DNA of 64,000 nt from the NCBI RefSeq assembly GCF_963678635.1, contig NC_087068.1:27716318-27780317 (forward strand), written 5' to 3'. This document shows, piece after piece, positions 13,843 through 26,400 of the stretch. The DNA is from Symsagittifera roscoffensis. Lineage: Eukaryota > Xenacoelomorpha > Acoela > Convolutidae. Positions within the stretch are counted from its first letter, which is position 1. Each line of letters begins with the position of its first letter. The notes beneath the pieces were generated by a model that saw nothing but the letters and a program-made list of their open reading frames with translations, did no database searches and was not told where the DNA came from. Both the position numbers and the translations under genes were made by a program.

Positions 13843-15648
13843 AATAAGTATCAATGAAAAATCACAATGAGCCACTAAAGTAATCTCGCTTCTTGCACAT
13901 CAATCGTTTTAGGGACGTTTGGGATAGACAACGTATCATCTGCCAAACGCACTCCTTATAAATGAGTCGTACCTGATCGAAAGTTATTATTCAAATAAAG
14001 TTAAGCTGTTTTAATTTTCTGTACATGGCTAATTTGAGTTGAACAACTTAGCGCAGCAGACAATTAGCCATATTACTTTAGGAAACATCATAAGCGAGAA
14101 TTCTGAAGAATCTCGGGATCAAATTCCAGAAACCAAATTCTAAAAAAGTATCAATGAAAAATCACAATGAGCGACAAAAGTGATCTCGCTTCTCGCCCAT
14201 CAATCGTTTTAAGGACGTTTCGAATCGACAACGTATCATCTGCCAAGCGCACTCCTTATAAATGAGTCGTACCTGATCGAAAGTTATTATTGAAATAAAG
14301 TTAAGCTGTTTTATTTTTCTGTACCTGGCTAATTTGAGTTGAACAACTTAGCGCAGCAGACAATTAGCCATATTACTTTAGGAAACATCATAAGCGAGAA
14401 TTCTGAAGAATCTCGGGATCAAATTCCAGAAACCAAATTCTAAAAAAAGTATCAATGAAAAATCACAATGAGCGACAAAAGTGATCTCGCTTCTCGCCCA
14501 TCAATCGTTTTAAGGACGTTTGAAATCGACAACGTATCATCTGCCAAGCGCACTCCTTATAAATGAGTCGTACCCTATTGATAAGTTATTATTCAAATTA
14601 AGTTGAGCTGTTTTATTTTTCTGTACTTGGCTTATTTGAGTTGAACAACTTAGCGCAGCAGACAATTAACCATATTACTTTAGGAAACATCATAAGCGAG
14701 AATTCTGAAGAGTCTCGGGATCAAATTCCAGAAACCAAATTCTAAAATAAGTATCAATGAAAAATCACAAGGAGCCACTAAAGTAATCTCGCTTCTTGCA
14801 CATCAATCGTTTTAGGGACGTTTGGGATAGACAACGTATCATCTGCCAAACGCACTCCTTATAAATGAGTCGTACCTGATCGAAAGTTATTATTCAAATA
14901 AAGTTAAGCTGTTTTAATTTTCTGTACATGGCTAATTTGAGTTGAACAACTTAGCGCAGCAGACAATTAGCCATATTACTTTAGGAAACATCATAAGCGA
15001 GAATTCTGAAGAATCTCGGGATCAAATTCCAGAAACCAAATTCTAAAAAAGTATCAATGAAAAATCACAATGAGCGACAAAAGTGATCTCGCTTCTCGCC
15101 CATCAATCGTTTTAAGGACGTTTCGAATCGACAACGTATCATCTGCCAAGCGCACTCCTTATAAATGAGTCGTACCTGATCGAAAGTTATTATTGAAATA
15201 AAGTTAAGCTGTTTTATTTTTCTGTACCTGGCTAATTTGAGTTGAACAACTTAGCGCAGCAGACAGTTAGCCATATTACTTTAGGAAACATCATAAGCGA
15301 GAATTCTGAAGAATCTCGGGATCAAATTCCAGAAACCAAATTCTAAAAAAAGTATCAATGAAAAATCACAATGAGCGACAAAAGTGATCTCGCTTCTCGC
15401 CCATCAATCGTTTTAAGGACGTTTGAAATCGACAACGTATCATCTGCCAAGCGCACTCCTTATAAATGAGTCGTACCCTATTGATAAGTTATTATTCAAA
15501 TTAAGTTGAGCTGTTTTATTTTTCTGTACTTGGCTTATTTGAGTTGAACAACTTAGCGCAGCAGACAATTAACCATATTACTTTAGGAAACATCATAAGC
15601 GAGAATTCTGAAGAGTCTCGGGATCAAATTCCAGAAACCAAATTCTAA
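13843..15648 (+). repeat. Recent 903-bp (three-monomer) tandem duplication in satellite
   Basis: The two halves (about 13843-14745 and 14746-15648) share private variants at a constant offset of 903 bp. These are CTTCTTGCACATC (13891/14794), GTTTTAATTTTC (14008/14911), GTTTCGAATCG, TATTGAAATAAAG (14288/15191), TGTACCTGGC and GGCTTATTTGAG. These changes are uncommon elsewhere in the array, so the unit was copied as a block of three monomers. The boundaries are approximate because any phase of the repeat would fit. Confidence 0.8.
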
Positions 15649-15949
15649 AAAAAAGTATCAATGAAAAATCACAATGAGCGACAAAAGTGATCTCGCTTCT
15701 CGCCCATCAATCGTTTAAGGACGTTTGGAATCGACAACGTATCATCTGCCAAGCGCACTCCTTATAAATGAGTCGTACCCTATTGATAAGTTATTATTCA
15801 AATTAAGTTGAGCTGTTTTATTTTTCTGTACTTGGCTTATTTGAGTTGAACAGCTTAGCGCAGCAGACAATTAACCATATTACTTTAGGAAACATCATAA
15901 GCGAGAATTCTGAAGAGTCTCGGGATCAAATTCCAGAAACCAAATTCTA

Positions 15950-18360
15950 AAAAAAAGTATCAATGAAAAATCACAATGAGCGACAAAAGTGATCTCGCTT
16001 CTCGCCCATCAATCGTTTAAGGACGTTTGGAATCGACAACGTATCATCTGCCAAGCGCACTCCTTATAAATGAGTCGTCCCTTATTGAAAAGTTATTATT
16101 CAAATTAAGTTGAGCTGTTTTATTTTTCAGTACTTGGCTAATTTGAGTTGAACAACTTAGCGCAGCAGACAATTAGCCATATTACTTTAGGAAACATCAT
16201 AAGCGAGAATTCTGAAGAATCTCGGGATCAAATTCCAGAAACCAAATTCTAAAAAAAGTATCAATGAAAAATCACAATGAGCGACAAAAGTGATCTCGCT
16301 TCTCGCCCATCAATCGTTTTAAGGACGTTTGGAATCGACAACGTATCATCTGCCAAGCGCACTCCTTATAAATGAGTCGTACCCTATTGAAAAGTTATTA
16401 TTCAAATTAAGTTGAGCTGTTTTATTTTTCTGTACTTGGCTAATTTGAGTTGAACAACTTAGCGCAGCAGACAATTAACCATATTACTTTAGGAAACATC
16501 ATCAGCGAGAAATCTGAAGAATCTCGGGATCTGATTCCAGTAACCAAATTCTAAAAAATATTTCAATTAAAAATCACAATGAGTCACAAAAGTCATCCCG
16601 CTTCTCGCACATCAATCGTTTTAAGGACAATTAGAAAAGACAACGTATCATCTGAGAAGAGCACTTCTTATAAATGAGTCGTACCTTTTTGAAAAGATAT
16701 TAATCAAAAAAATTTGAGCTGTTTTTATTTGCTGTAGATGACCGATTTGAGTTGAACAAGTTAGCTCAGCAGACAATTAGCCATATTACTTCAGGAAACA
16801 TCATAAGCTAGAATTCTGCAGAATCTCGGGATCAAATTCCAGAAACCCAATTCTAAAATAAGTATCAATGAAAAATCACAATGAGCCACAAAAGTAATCT
16901 CGCTTCTCGCACATCAATCGCTTTAAGGACGTTTGGAATCGACAACGTATCATCTGCCAAGCGCACTCCTTATAAATGAGTCGTACCCTATTGATAAGTT
17001 ATTATTCAAATTAAGTTGAGCTGTTTTATTTTTCTGTACTTGGCTTATTTGAGTTGAACAGCTTAGCGCAGCAGACAATTAACCATATTACTTTAGGAAA
17101 CATCATAAGCGAGAATTCTGAAGAGTCTCGGGATCAAATTCCAGAAACCAAATTCTAAAAAAAAGTATCAATGAAAAATCACAATGAGCGACAAAAGTGA
17201 TCTCGCTTCTCGCCCATCAATCGTTTAAGGACGTTTGGAATCGACAACGTATCATCTGCCAAGCGCACCCCTATAAATGAGTCGTCCCTTATTGAAAAGT
17301 TATTATTCAAATTAAGTTGAGCTGTTTTATTTTTCAGTACTTGGCTAATTTGAGTTGAACAACTTAGCGCAGCAGACAATTAGCCATATTACTTTAGGAA
17401 ACATCATAAGCGAGAATTCTGAAGAATCTCGGGATCAAATTCCAGAAACCAAATTCTAAAAAAAGTATCAATGAAAAATCACAATGAGCGACAAAAGTGA
17501 TCTCGCTTCTCGCCCATCAATCGTTTTAAGGACGTTTGGAATCGACAACGTATCATCTGCCAAGCGCACTCCTTATAAATGAGTCGTACCCTATTGAAAA
17601 GTTATTATTCAAATTAAGTTGAGCTGTTTTATTTTTCTGTACTTGGCTAATTTGAGTTGAACAACTTAGCGCAGCAGACAATTAACCATATTACTTTAGG
17701 AAACATCATCAGCGAGAAATCTGAAGAATCTCGGGATCTGATTCCAGTAACCAAATTCTAAAAAATATTTCAATTAAAAATCACAATGAGTCACAAAAGT
17801 CATCCCGCTTCTCGCACATCAATCGTTTTAAGGACAATTAGAAAAGACAACGTATCATCTGAGAAGAGCACTTCTTATAAATGAGTCGTACCTTTTTGAA
17901 AAGATATTATTCAAAAAAATTTGAGCTGTTTTTATTTGCTGTAGATGACCGATTTGAGTTGAACAAGTTAGCTCAGCAGACAATTAGCCATATTACTTCA
18001 GGAAACATCATAAGCTAGAATTCTGCAGAATCTCGGGATCAAATTCCAGAAACCCAATTCTAAAATAAGTATCAATGAAAAATCACAATGAGCCACAAAA
18101 GTAATCTCGCTTCTCGCACATCAATCGCTTTAAGGACGTTTGGAATAGACAACGTATCATCTGCTAAGCGCACTCCTTATAAATGAGTCGTACCTGATCG
18201 AAAGTTATTATTCTAATAAAGTTAAGCTGTTTTATTTTTCTGTACATGGCTAATTTGAGTTCAACAACTTAGCGCAGCAGACAATTAGCCATATTACTTT
18301 AGGAAACATCATAAGCGAGAATTCTGAAGAATCTCGGGATCAAATTCCAGAAACCAAATT
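15950..18360 (+). repeat. About 1206-bp (four-monomer) tandem duplication in satellite
   Basis: Two successive four-monomer blocks share the private variants GAGTCGTCCCTTATTG (16074/17281), TTTTTCAGTACTTGG (about 16124/17331), GATGACCGATTTGAG (16738/17944) and ATCGCTTTAAGG. A third and fourth relative of this block are found right of the insertion, with GATGACCG at 29193 and 29795. This indicates a larger intra-array segmental duplication followed by further local copying. Confidence 0.75.
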
Positions 18361-19439
18361 CTAAAAAAGTATCAATGAGAAATCTCAATGAGCGACAAAA
18401 GTGATCTCGCTTCTCGCCCATCAATCGTTTTAAGGACGTTTGGAATAGACAACTTATCATCTGCCAAGCGCACTCCTTATAAATGAGTCGTACCTTATTG
18501 AAAAGTTATTATTCAAATTAGGTTGAGCTGTTTTATTTTTCTGTACTTGGTTAATTTGAGTTGAACAACTTAGCGCAGCAGACAATTAACCATATTACTT
18601 TAGGAAACATCATAAGCGAGAAATCTGAAGAATTTCGGGATCAAATTCCAGAAACCAAATTCTAAAAAAAGTATGAAGAAAAATCTCAATTAGCGACAAA
18701 AATGATCTCGCTTCTCGCACATCAATCGTTTTAAGGACGTTTGGAATAGACAACGTATCATCTGCCAAGCGCACTCCTTATAAATGAGTCGTACCTTATT
18801 GAAAAGTTATTATTCAAATTAAGTTGAGCTGTTTTATTTTTCTGTACTTGGCTAATTTGAGTTGAACAACTTAGCGCAGCAGACAATTAACCATATTACT
18901 TTAGGAAACATCATAAGCGAGAAATCTGATGAATCTCGGGATCTGATTCCAGTAACCAAATTCTAAAAAATATTTCAATTAAAAATCACAATGAGTCACA
19001 AAAGTCATCCCGCTTCTCGCACATCAATCGTTTTAAGGACAATTAGAAAAGACAACGCATCATCTGAGAAGAGCACTTCTTATAAATGAGTCGTACCTTT
19101 TTGAAAAGATTTTATTCAAAAAAATTTGAGCTGTTTTTATTTGCTGTAGATGGCTGATTTGAGTTGAACAAGTTAGCTCAGCAGACAATTAGCCATATTA
19201 CTTCAGGAAACATCATAAGCTAGAATTCTGCAGAATCTCGGGATCAAATTCCAGAAACCCAATTCTAAAATAAGTATCAATGAAAAATCACAATGAGCCA
19301 CAAAAGTAATCTCGCTTCTCGCACATCAATCGTTTTAAGGACGTTTGGAATAGACAACGTATCATCTGCCAAGCGCACTCCTTATAAATGAGTCGTACTT
19401 GATTGAAAGTTATTATTCAAATAAAGTTAAGCTGTTTTA

Positions 19440-20300
19440 TTTTTCTGTACATGGCTAATTTGAGTTGAACAACTTAGAGCAGCAGACAATTAGCCATATT
19501 ACTTTAGGAAACATCATAAGCGAGAAATCTGAAGAATCTCGGGATCTGATTCCAGTAACCAAATTCTAAAAAATATTTCAATTAAAAATCACAATGAGTC
19601 ACAAAAGTCATCCCGCTTCTCGCACATCAATCGTTTTAAGGACAATTAGAAAAGACAACGTATCATCTGAGAAGAGCATTCCTTATAAATGAGTCGTACC
19701 TTTTTGAAAAGATATTATTCAAAAAAATTTGAGCTGTTTTTATTTGCTGTAGATGGCTGATTTGAGTTGAACAAGTTAGCTCAGCAGACAATTAGCCATA
19801 TTACTTCAGGAAACATCATAAGCTAGAATTCTGCAGAATCTCGGGATCAAATTCCAGAAACCCAATTCTAAAATAAGTATCAATGAAAAATCACAATGAG
19901 CCACAAAAGTAATCTCGCTTCTCGCACATCAATCGTTTTAAGGACGTTTGGAATAGACAACGTATCATCTGCCAAGCGCACTCCTTATAAATGAGTCGTA
20001 CTTGATTGAAAGTTATTATTCAAATAAAGTTAAGCTGTTTTATTTTTCTGTACATGGCTAATTTGAGTTGAACAACTTAGAGCAGCAGACAATTAGCCAT
20101 ATTACTTTAGGAAACATCATAAGCGAGAAATCTGAAGAATCTCGGGATCTGATTCCAGTAACCAAATTCTAAAAAATATTTCAATTAAAAATCACAATGA
20201 GTCACAAAAGTCATCCCGCTTCTCGCACATCAATCGTTTTAAGGACAATTAGAAAAGACAACGTAACATCTGAGAAGAGCATTCCTTATAAATGAGTCGT
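19440..20300 (+). repeat. About 606-bp satellite dimer duplication
   Basis: The private variant CAACTTAGAGCAGCAGAC occurs at 19469 and again 606 bp later. The surrounding dimers are nearly identical (ttgattgaaag type followed by the CATCTGAGAAGAGCATTCC type). This is a recently duplicated two-monomer unit. Confidence 0.65.
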
Positions 20301-20949
20301 ACCTTTTTGAAAAGATATTATTCAAAAAAATTTGAGCTGTTTTTATTTGCTGTAGATGGCTGATTTGAGTTGAAAAAGTTAGCTCAGCAGACAATTAGCC
20401 ATATTACTTCAGGAAACTTCATAAGCTAGAATTCTGCAGAATCTCGGGATCAAATTCCAGAAACCAAATTCTAAAAAAAGTATCTATGAAAAATCACAAT
20501 GAGCGACAAAAGTGATCTCGCTTTTCGCCCATCAATCGTTTTAAGGACGTTTGGAATCGACAACGTATCATCTGCCAAGCGCACTCCTTATAAATGAGTC
20601 GTACCTTATTGAAAAGTTATTATTCAAATTAAGTTGAGCTGTTTTATTTTTCTGTACTTGGCTAATTTGAGTTGAACAACTTAGCGCAGCAGACAATTAA
20701 CCATAATACTTTAGGAAACATCATAAGCGAGAAATCTGAAGAATCTCGGGATCTGATTCCAGTAACCAAATTCTATAAAATATTTCAATTAAAAATCACA
20801 ATGAGTCACAAAAGTCATCCCGCTTCTCGCACATCAATCGTTTTAAGGACAATTAGAAAAGACAACGTATCATCTGAGAAGAGCACTCCTTATAAATGAG
20901 TCGTACCTTTTGGAAAAGATATTATTCAAAAAAATTTGAGCTGTTTTTA

Positions 20950-22160
20950 TTTGCTGTAGATGGCTGATATGAGTTGAACAAGTTAGCTCAGCAGACAATT
21001 AGCCATATTACTTCAGGAAACATCATGAGCTAGAATTCTGCCGAATCTCGGGATCAAATTCCAGAAACCCAATTCTAAAATAAGTATCAATGAAAAATCA
21101 CAATGAGCCACAAAAGTAATCTCGCTCCTCGCACATCAATCGTTTTAAGGACGTTTGGAATCGACAACGTATCATCTGCCAAGCGCACTCCTTATAAATG
21201 AGTCGTACCTTATTGAAAAGGTATTATTCAAATTAAGTTGAGCTGTTTTATTATTCTGTTATTCTGTACTTGGCTAATTTGAGTTGAACAACTTAGCGCA
21301 GCAGACAATTAACCATATTACTTTGGGGAGCATCATAAGCGAGAAATCTGAAGAACCTCGGGATCTAATTCCAGTAACCAAATTCTAAAAAATATTTCAA
21401 TTAAAAATCACAATGAGTCACAAAAGTCATCCCGCTTCTCGCACATCAATCGTTTTAAGGACAATTAGAAAAGACAACGTATCATCTGAGAAGAGCACTC
21501 CTTATAAATGAGTCGTACCTTTTGGAAAAGATATTATTCAAAAAAATTTGAGCTGTTTTTATTTGCTGTAGATGGCTGATTTGAGTTGAACAAGTTAGCT
21601 CAGCAGACAATTAGCCATATTACTTCAGGAAACATCATAAGCTAGAATTCTGCCGAATCTCGGGATCAAATTCCAGAAACCCAATTCTAAAATAAGTATC
21701 AATGAAAAATCACAATGAGCCACAAAAGTAATCTCGCTCCTCGCACATCAATCGTTTTAAGGACGTTTGGAATCGACAACGTATCATCTGCCAAGCGCAC
21801 TCCTTATAAATGAGTCGTACCTTATTGAAAAGGTATTATTCAAATTAAGTTGAGCTGTTTTATTATTCTGTACTTGGCTAATTTGAGTTGAACAACTTAG
21901 CGCAGCAGACAATTAACCATATTACTTTGGGGAGCATCATAAGCGAGAAATCTCAAGAACCTCGGGATCTAATTCCAGTAACCAAATTATAAAAATTATT
22001 TCAATTAAAAATCACAATGAGTCACAAAAGTCATCCCGCTTCTCGCACATCAATCGTTTTAAGGACAATTAGAAAAGACAACGTATCATCTGAGAAGAGC
22101 ACTCCTTATAAATGAGTCGTACCTTTTGGAAAAGATATTATTCAAAAAAATTTGAGCTGT
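20950..22160 (+). repeat. About 605-bp satellite dimer duplication with a micro-expansion
   Basis: Two dimers share CTCGCTCCTCGCACATC, TTTATTATTCTGT and ACTTTGGGGAGCATCAT, which are seen only here. In the first copy TTATTCTG is itself duplicated (about 21251-21266, ttattattctgttattctgt). The second copy lacks that slippage, so the slippage occurred after the dimer was copied or was lost from one copy. Confidence 0.65.
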
Positions 22161-23893
22161 TTTATTTGCTGTAGATGGCTGATTTGAGTTGAACAAGTTA
22201 GCTCAGCAGACAATTAGCCATATTACTTCAGGAAACATCATAAGCTAGAATTCTGCCGAATCTCGGGATCAAATTCCAGAAACCCAATTCTAAAATAAGT
22301 ATCAATGAAAAATCACAATGAGCCACAAAAGTAATCTCGCTTCTCGCACATCAATCGTTTTAAGGACGTTTGGAATAGACAACGTATCATCTGTCAAGCG
22401 CACTCCTTATAAATGAGTCGTACCTGATCGAAAGTTATTATTCAAATAAAGTTAAGCCGTTTTATTTTTCTGTACATGGCTAATTTGAGTTCAACAACTT
22501 AGCGCAGCAGACAATTAGCCATATTACTTTAGGAAACATCATAAGCGAGAATTCTGAAGAATCTCGGGATCAAATTCCAGAAACCAAATTCTAAAAAAGT
22601 ATCAATGAAAAATCTCAATGAGCGACAAAAGTGATCTCGCTTCTCGCCCATCAATCGTTTTAAGGACGTTTGGAATAGACAACTTATCATCTGCCAAGCG
22701 CACTCCTTATAAATGAGTCGTACCTTATTGAAAAAGTATTATTCAAATTAAGTTGAGCTGTTTTATTTTTCTGTACTTGGCTAATTTGAGTTGAACAACT
22801 TAGCGCAGCAGACAATTAACCATATTACTTTAGGAAACATCATAAGCGAGAAATCTGAAGAATCTCGGGATCAAATTCCGGAAACCAAATTCTAAAAAAA
22901 GTATCAATGAAAAATCTCAATGAGCGACAAAACTGATCTCGCTTCTCGCACATCAATCGTTTTAAGGACGTTTGGAATAGACAACGTATCATCTGCCAAG
23001 CGCACTCCTTATAAATGAGTCGTACCTTATTGAAAAGTTATTATTCAAATTAAGTTGAGCTGTTTTATTTTTCTGTACTTGGCTAATTTGAGTTGAACAA
23101 CTTAGCGCAGCAGACAATTAACCATATTACTTTAGGAAACATCATAAGCGAGAAATCTGAAGAATCTCGGGATCTGATTCCAGTAACCAAATTCTAAAAA
23201 ATATTTCAATTAAAAATCACAATGAGTCACAAAAGTCATCCCGCTTCTCGCACATCAATCGTTTTAAGGACAATTAGAAAAGACAACGTATCATCTGAGA
23301 AGAGCACTTCTTATAAATGAGTCGTACCTTTTTGAAAAGATATTATTCAAAAAAATTTGAGCAGTTTTTATTTGCTGTAGATGGCTGATTTGAGTTGAAC
23401 AAGTTAGCTCAGCAGACAATTAGCCATATTACTTCAGGAAACATCATAAGCTAGAATTCTGCAGAATCTCGGGATCAAATTCCAGAAACCCAATTCTAAA
23501 ATAAGTATCAATGAAAAATCACAATGAGCCACAAAAGTAATCTCGCTTCTCGCACATCAATCGTTTTAAGGACGTTTGGAATAGACAACGTATCATCTGC
23601 CAAGCGCACTCCTTATAAATGAGTCGTACTTGATTGAAAGTTATTAACTTTTATTTTTCTGTACATGGCTAATTTGAGTTGAACAACTTAGCGCAGCAGA
23701 CAATTAGCCATATTACTTTAGGAAACATCATAAGCGAGAACTCTGAAGAATCTCGGGATCAAATTCCAGAAACCAAATTCTAAAAAAGTATCAATGAAAA
23801 ATCTCAATGAGCGACAAGAGTGATCTCGCTTCTCGTCCATCAATCGTTTTAAGGACGTTTGGAATCGACAAAGTATCATCTGCCAAGCGCACT

Positions 23894-24316
23894 TGTGATA
23901 TAGTGTCCCTTCGGATGGCTGTGGACAGCTATATCGTCGTTTATTGATAATGTTGTAAGCTGTTCGAATATTAATTAGCGCTACTGGCTATCAATTGTTA
24001 TTGATTGTTTCCATAATTTATATGTCTCGAGCGGTTAAGACTTATCTTGCTTTTAAGGACGCAGGATTCGGTTCTTAACTTCTGGAATATCGCTAGTCGA
24101 TCGACGCAAGTTAGAGCATGATTCTAATATTTTATTCTCTTCAAGTCTGCCCAATTGATTAGTAGCTCGGTATAAATCTCCTCTGATTGGTATTAATTAC
24201 CATCAATATTTACATAGTTAAATAAATATAAATGTATGAACTTCATTTCATTAAATATAAATGTATGAACTTCATTTCATTAATAAGAATTCATGACGTC
24301 ATGTAGTGATGTCACA
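23894..24316. repeat. Putative left LTR of the satellite-inserted element
   Basis: It starts TG and ends CA. It contains TATAAAT (24171-24177), then AATAAA (24221-24226) about 45 bp later, which is the order expected for promoter and polyadenylation signal in an LTR. A 30-bp unit ending in CTTCATTTCATTA is tandemly doubled inside it. The terminal part (24211-24316) is the portion also present at the right end of the element; the first 317 bp have no right-hand counterpart. Confidence 0.6.
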
Positions 24317-25429
24317 CTACCTCACAAGAAGAAATCTTCCCGGGTGGTTTTCAGTTTTTGACTGTTTACAGTTAAAATAAGTAAGTTTAAAATCGACAAT
24401 CAGATTGACAAAATATATACTGCTACAGGAAAATGATTAATTGAACTATCAACTTATCACAAAAAATAATTAACATTCATTGGTTTAGAAGCACAGGTTA
24501 TTACTTCAATTTACATTATGTGAAAGAGAATTCAATTGAGTTTAAATGGGAAATATTTTAATGGGGATAGGAAGCCACATTGAGTCGGGTTAAGGGAGTT
24601 AAGTGATAGATGATAGGGTCAGATTAATGATATCATGATGTATTCAGTTGTCAGCTGTAGCTGAATTTGCACGGCAGGTTCTGTCGCGTGGATTAGCTGA
24701 CTAGTTTTGGTCGTCGTTTCGTTTCACATTTTGGTATCGCTGTCTTCGTTCGTTCGTTGCTTGACATTCGTGTTGCTCTATCGATGCTGAGGTCGGTATC
24801 TAAGTTAAGATGAGGCTGTTAAGTTCTTCCCGTATCCTCAATAATTGCGAATGTGTTTTCAACAACTTAACAATGATTTGTTTTATTGAAATATTCACTT
24901 TGTTTTTGAAGCTTTTCAACTAGAAACGCAATTTGTACTCTGTTATACATGCTTATAATTTGATGCTTCGTCTTCTACTCGTTTTTTGTTTTTGTTCCCT
25001 CAGAAGTCTTTTTGTCTTCTTCGTATGGGTGTTTTGTGCCTTTGTTTGCCTTACTCCCTGAATGAAGGTGATCGACTTTATTATTTGAAAAAGTCAAAAT
25101 TACACGTTTCAACGATGTTTTTGCATTGGTCGCGATCATCGTATTTTGTGCAGTGTCTGGCTTTTCGTGTTTTCAATTCGTTTCTTCAACTGTAGCTGCA
25201 CTTCACTCCTATAGGCTATTCAGGCAATTTGCTGGTTCGCCTGAGCAAAATTTGGCATCAGTTAGAATTAAAATTGATGAATTTCAGTTTTTCATCAAAT
25301 TTGTTGATATTTATGATGTTCTAATTAGCTTTTCAAGTTCGCGTGTTGTTTTTAAGCATTACTTGTAACCTTTCAGGGTTGTCCTAACAATTCCGTTGGA
25401 TCTTTGCTGGCACATTTGAGTGTTTTCTT

Positions 25430-26250
25430 TCCGCATTTCTGCAAAGATATCCCTCGAAAGTTATTTTTCTTGTTTTTCCTATACTAATACATGGGAATGT
25501 TGAGAATTGATGTATGTCACCAAATTTTGGTCTGGTAATGGACCAACTTCGTGCCTGTTCGTCATTGGTGATTTGAAGATTAATGAGCCCAAAATTTTTG
25601 AATTTCCTTCGACTCGTTGATGGGGGACGAAAAACTTTTTTATTCGTAATGCTTAAACATGGGCGGTGAGGGTGATTTTTCGTATCTCGAGATGTACACA
25701 TTTCCTCCTCCGCCGAGCTTCTGGAGCCTCCTTATTGGTGGTCCTGGGATCATTGGTAGTGAAATTTTCAAAATTCATTCAGAAGTTTGATGGGGGACGT
25801 GAGAATTTTTTATTCCCCATCTTAATACATGGCCGGAGAGGGCGATTTTTGAGATCTCGGCTTTTAAACAATTCCTCCTCCGCCGGGCTTCAAGATCCTC
25901 CTCATTGGTGCTAGAGAGCTCACTGGTGTCAAAATTTTCGAGATTCGATCACTGAGTTGTCGGGGTGCTCGAAACTTTTTTATTCGTGATCTTAATACAT
26001 GGGAGGTTGAGGTGTTTTTTGATATCTCGAGTTCTATGCATTTCCTCCTGCGCTGCGCTTCTGCAGGCTCCTCATTGGTGCTACAGATGTCATCGGCGGT
26101 ACTAATTTAAAACTTCTTCTTCTGAAATTTTTCTGGGGTCCCAAAGTTTTTTTATTCCCTATGTTAATACATGGGGATTTCGTGCATTTTTTTGAGATCT
26201 CCAGGAAGTTGACTTCTGCTAGTGAGCCGGCTTTGTGCACATGTCCGTAG
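25430..26250. repeat. Five-unit, about 170-bp internal minisatellite of the element
   Basis: The motif TTTTTTATTC-N-TTAATACATGGG recurs with ACATGG at 25489, 25657, 25827, 25997 and 26169, a period of 168-172 bp. Each unit also has TTTCCTCCTCCGC-like and CTCCTCATTGGTG-like blocks. Units differ by many substitutions, so the tandem is older than the insertion. Overlapping open frames on both strands here are by-products of this repeat. The stretch 24317-25430 inside the element has no recognisable coding content. Confidence 0.85.
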
Positions 26251-26294
26251 GGTGCTGCAATTATGATCCACGAGTATGAGATCGTTATACCACG

Positions 26295-26400
26295 TACATA
26301 GTTAAATAAATATAAATGTATGAACTTCATTTCATTAAATATAAATGTATGAACTTCATTTCATTAATAAGAATGCATGACGTCATGTAGTGATGTCACA
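26295..26400. repeat. Truncated right terminal repeat of the inserted element
   Basis: These 106 bp match 24211-24316 without gaps; the one visible difference is GAATGCATG here against GAATTCATG on the left. It carries the AATAAA and the CA end. The near-identity implies either a recent insertion or a sequence kept by recombination. Confidence 0.8.

Larger units (their letters stand above)
1..23893 (+). repeat. 302-bp tandem satellite array, left block
   Basis: This is a continuous head-to-tail array of about 79 monomers. The landmark GAGTCGTACC recurs at 3097, 3399 and 3701, and this spacing of about 302 bp holds throughout. Three common variants can be told apart. One ends CATCTGCCAAGCGCACTCC and has GCGAGAATTCTGAAGAATC. 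One has CTGATTCCAGTAACC, AATATTTCAATT and CATCTGAGAAGAGCAC. One has GCTAGAATTCTGCAGAATC and GCTGTAGATGGC. The CATCTGAGAAGAGC variant recurs at intervals of 2, 3, 4, 5 or 10 monomers, so the order is higher-order but irregular. All monomers share the same orientation. Short open frames inside are accidental. The array stops at the insertion at 23894 and resumes after it. Centromeric, pericentromeric or sex-chromosome heterochromatin would be typical contexts, but nothing here decides between them. Confidence 0.97.
23894..26400. mobile_element. 2507-bp LTR-like non-autonomous element inserted in the satellite
   Basis: The insertion begins TGTGATATAG and ends GATGTCACA. It is flanked by the 5-bp direct repeat GCACT (23889-23893 and 26401-26405), and removing insert plus one copy restores an intact satellite monomer. 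The last 106 bp (26295-26400) repeat 24211-24316 with one visible mismatch. TG...CA termini, a 5-bp target duplication, a TATAAAT at 24171 and an AATAAA at 24221 and 26305 fit an LTR (about 423 bp, 23894-24316) whose right copy keeps only its final quarter. No gag, protease, RT or integrase frame is visible, so it would be non-autonomous. An alternative is a DNA transposon with about 8-bp imperfect inverted ends (TGTGAYAT). The class is therefore tentative, but the insertion itself is clear. Confidence 0.8.

Noticed and set aside
17179-20899. Short open frames inside the satellite (for example 17179-17379 minus and 20672-20899 plus; likewise 28727-28930 and 41277-41501)
   Set aside because: They follow the repeat sequence and are broken in nearly all other monomers. 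No codon or protein conservation exists, so they are chance gaps between stops.
24986-26330. Coding frames of 69-105 codons on both strands in the inserted element
   Set aside because: They overlap the 170-bp repeats on both strands, have no retroelement motifs, and are explained by repetition.
23894-26400. Helitron or terminal-inverted-repeat DNA transposon
   Set aside because: Helitrons do not make target duplications, and only about 8 bp of imperfect inverted terminus is present. The direct terminal repeat with TG...CA ends fits an LTR better, though this is not excluded completely.
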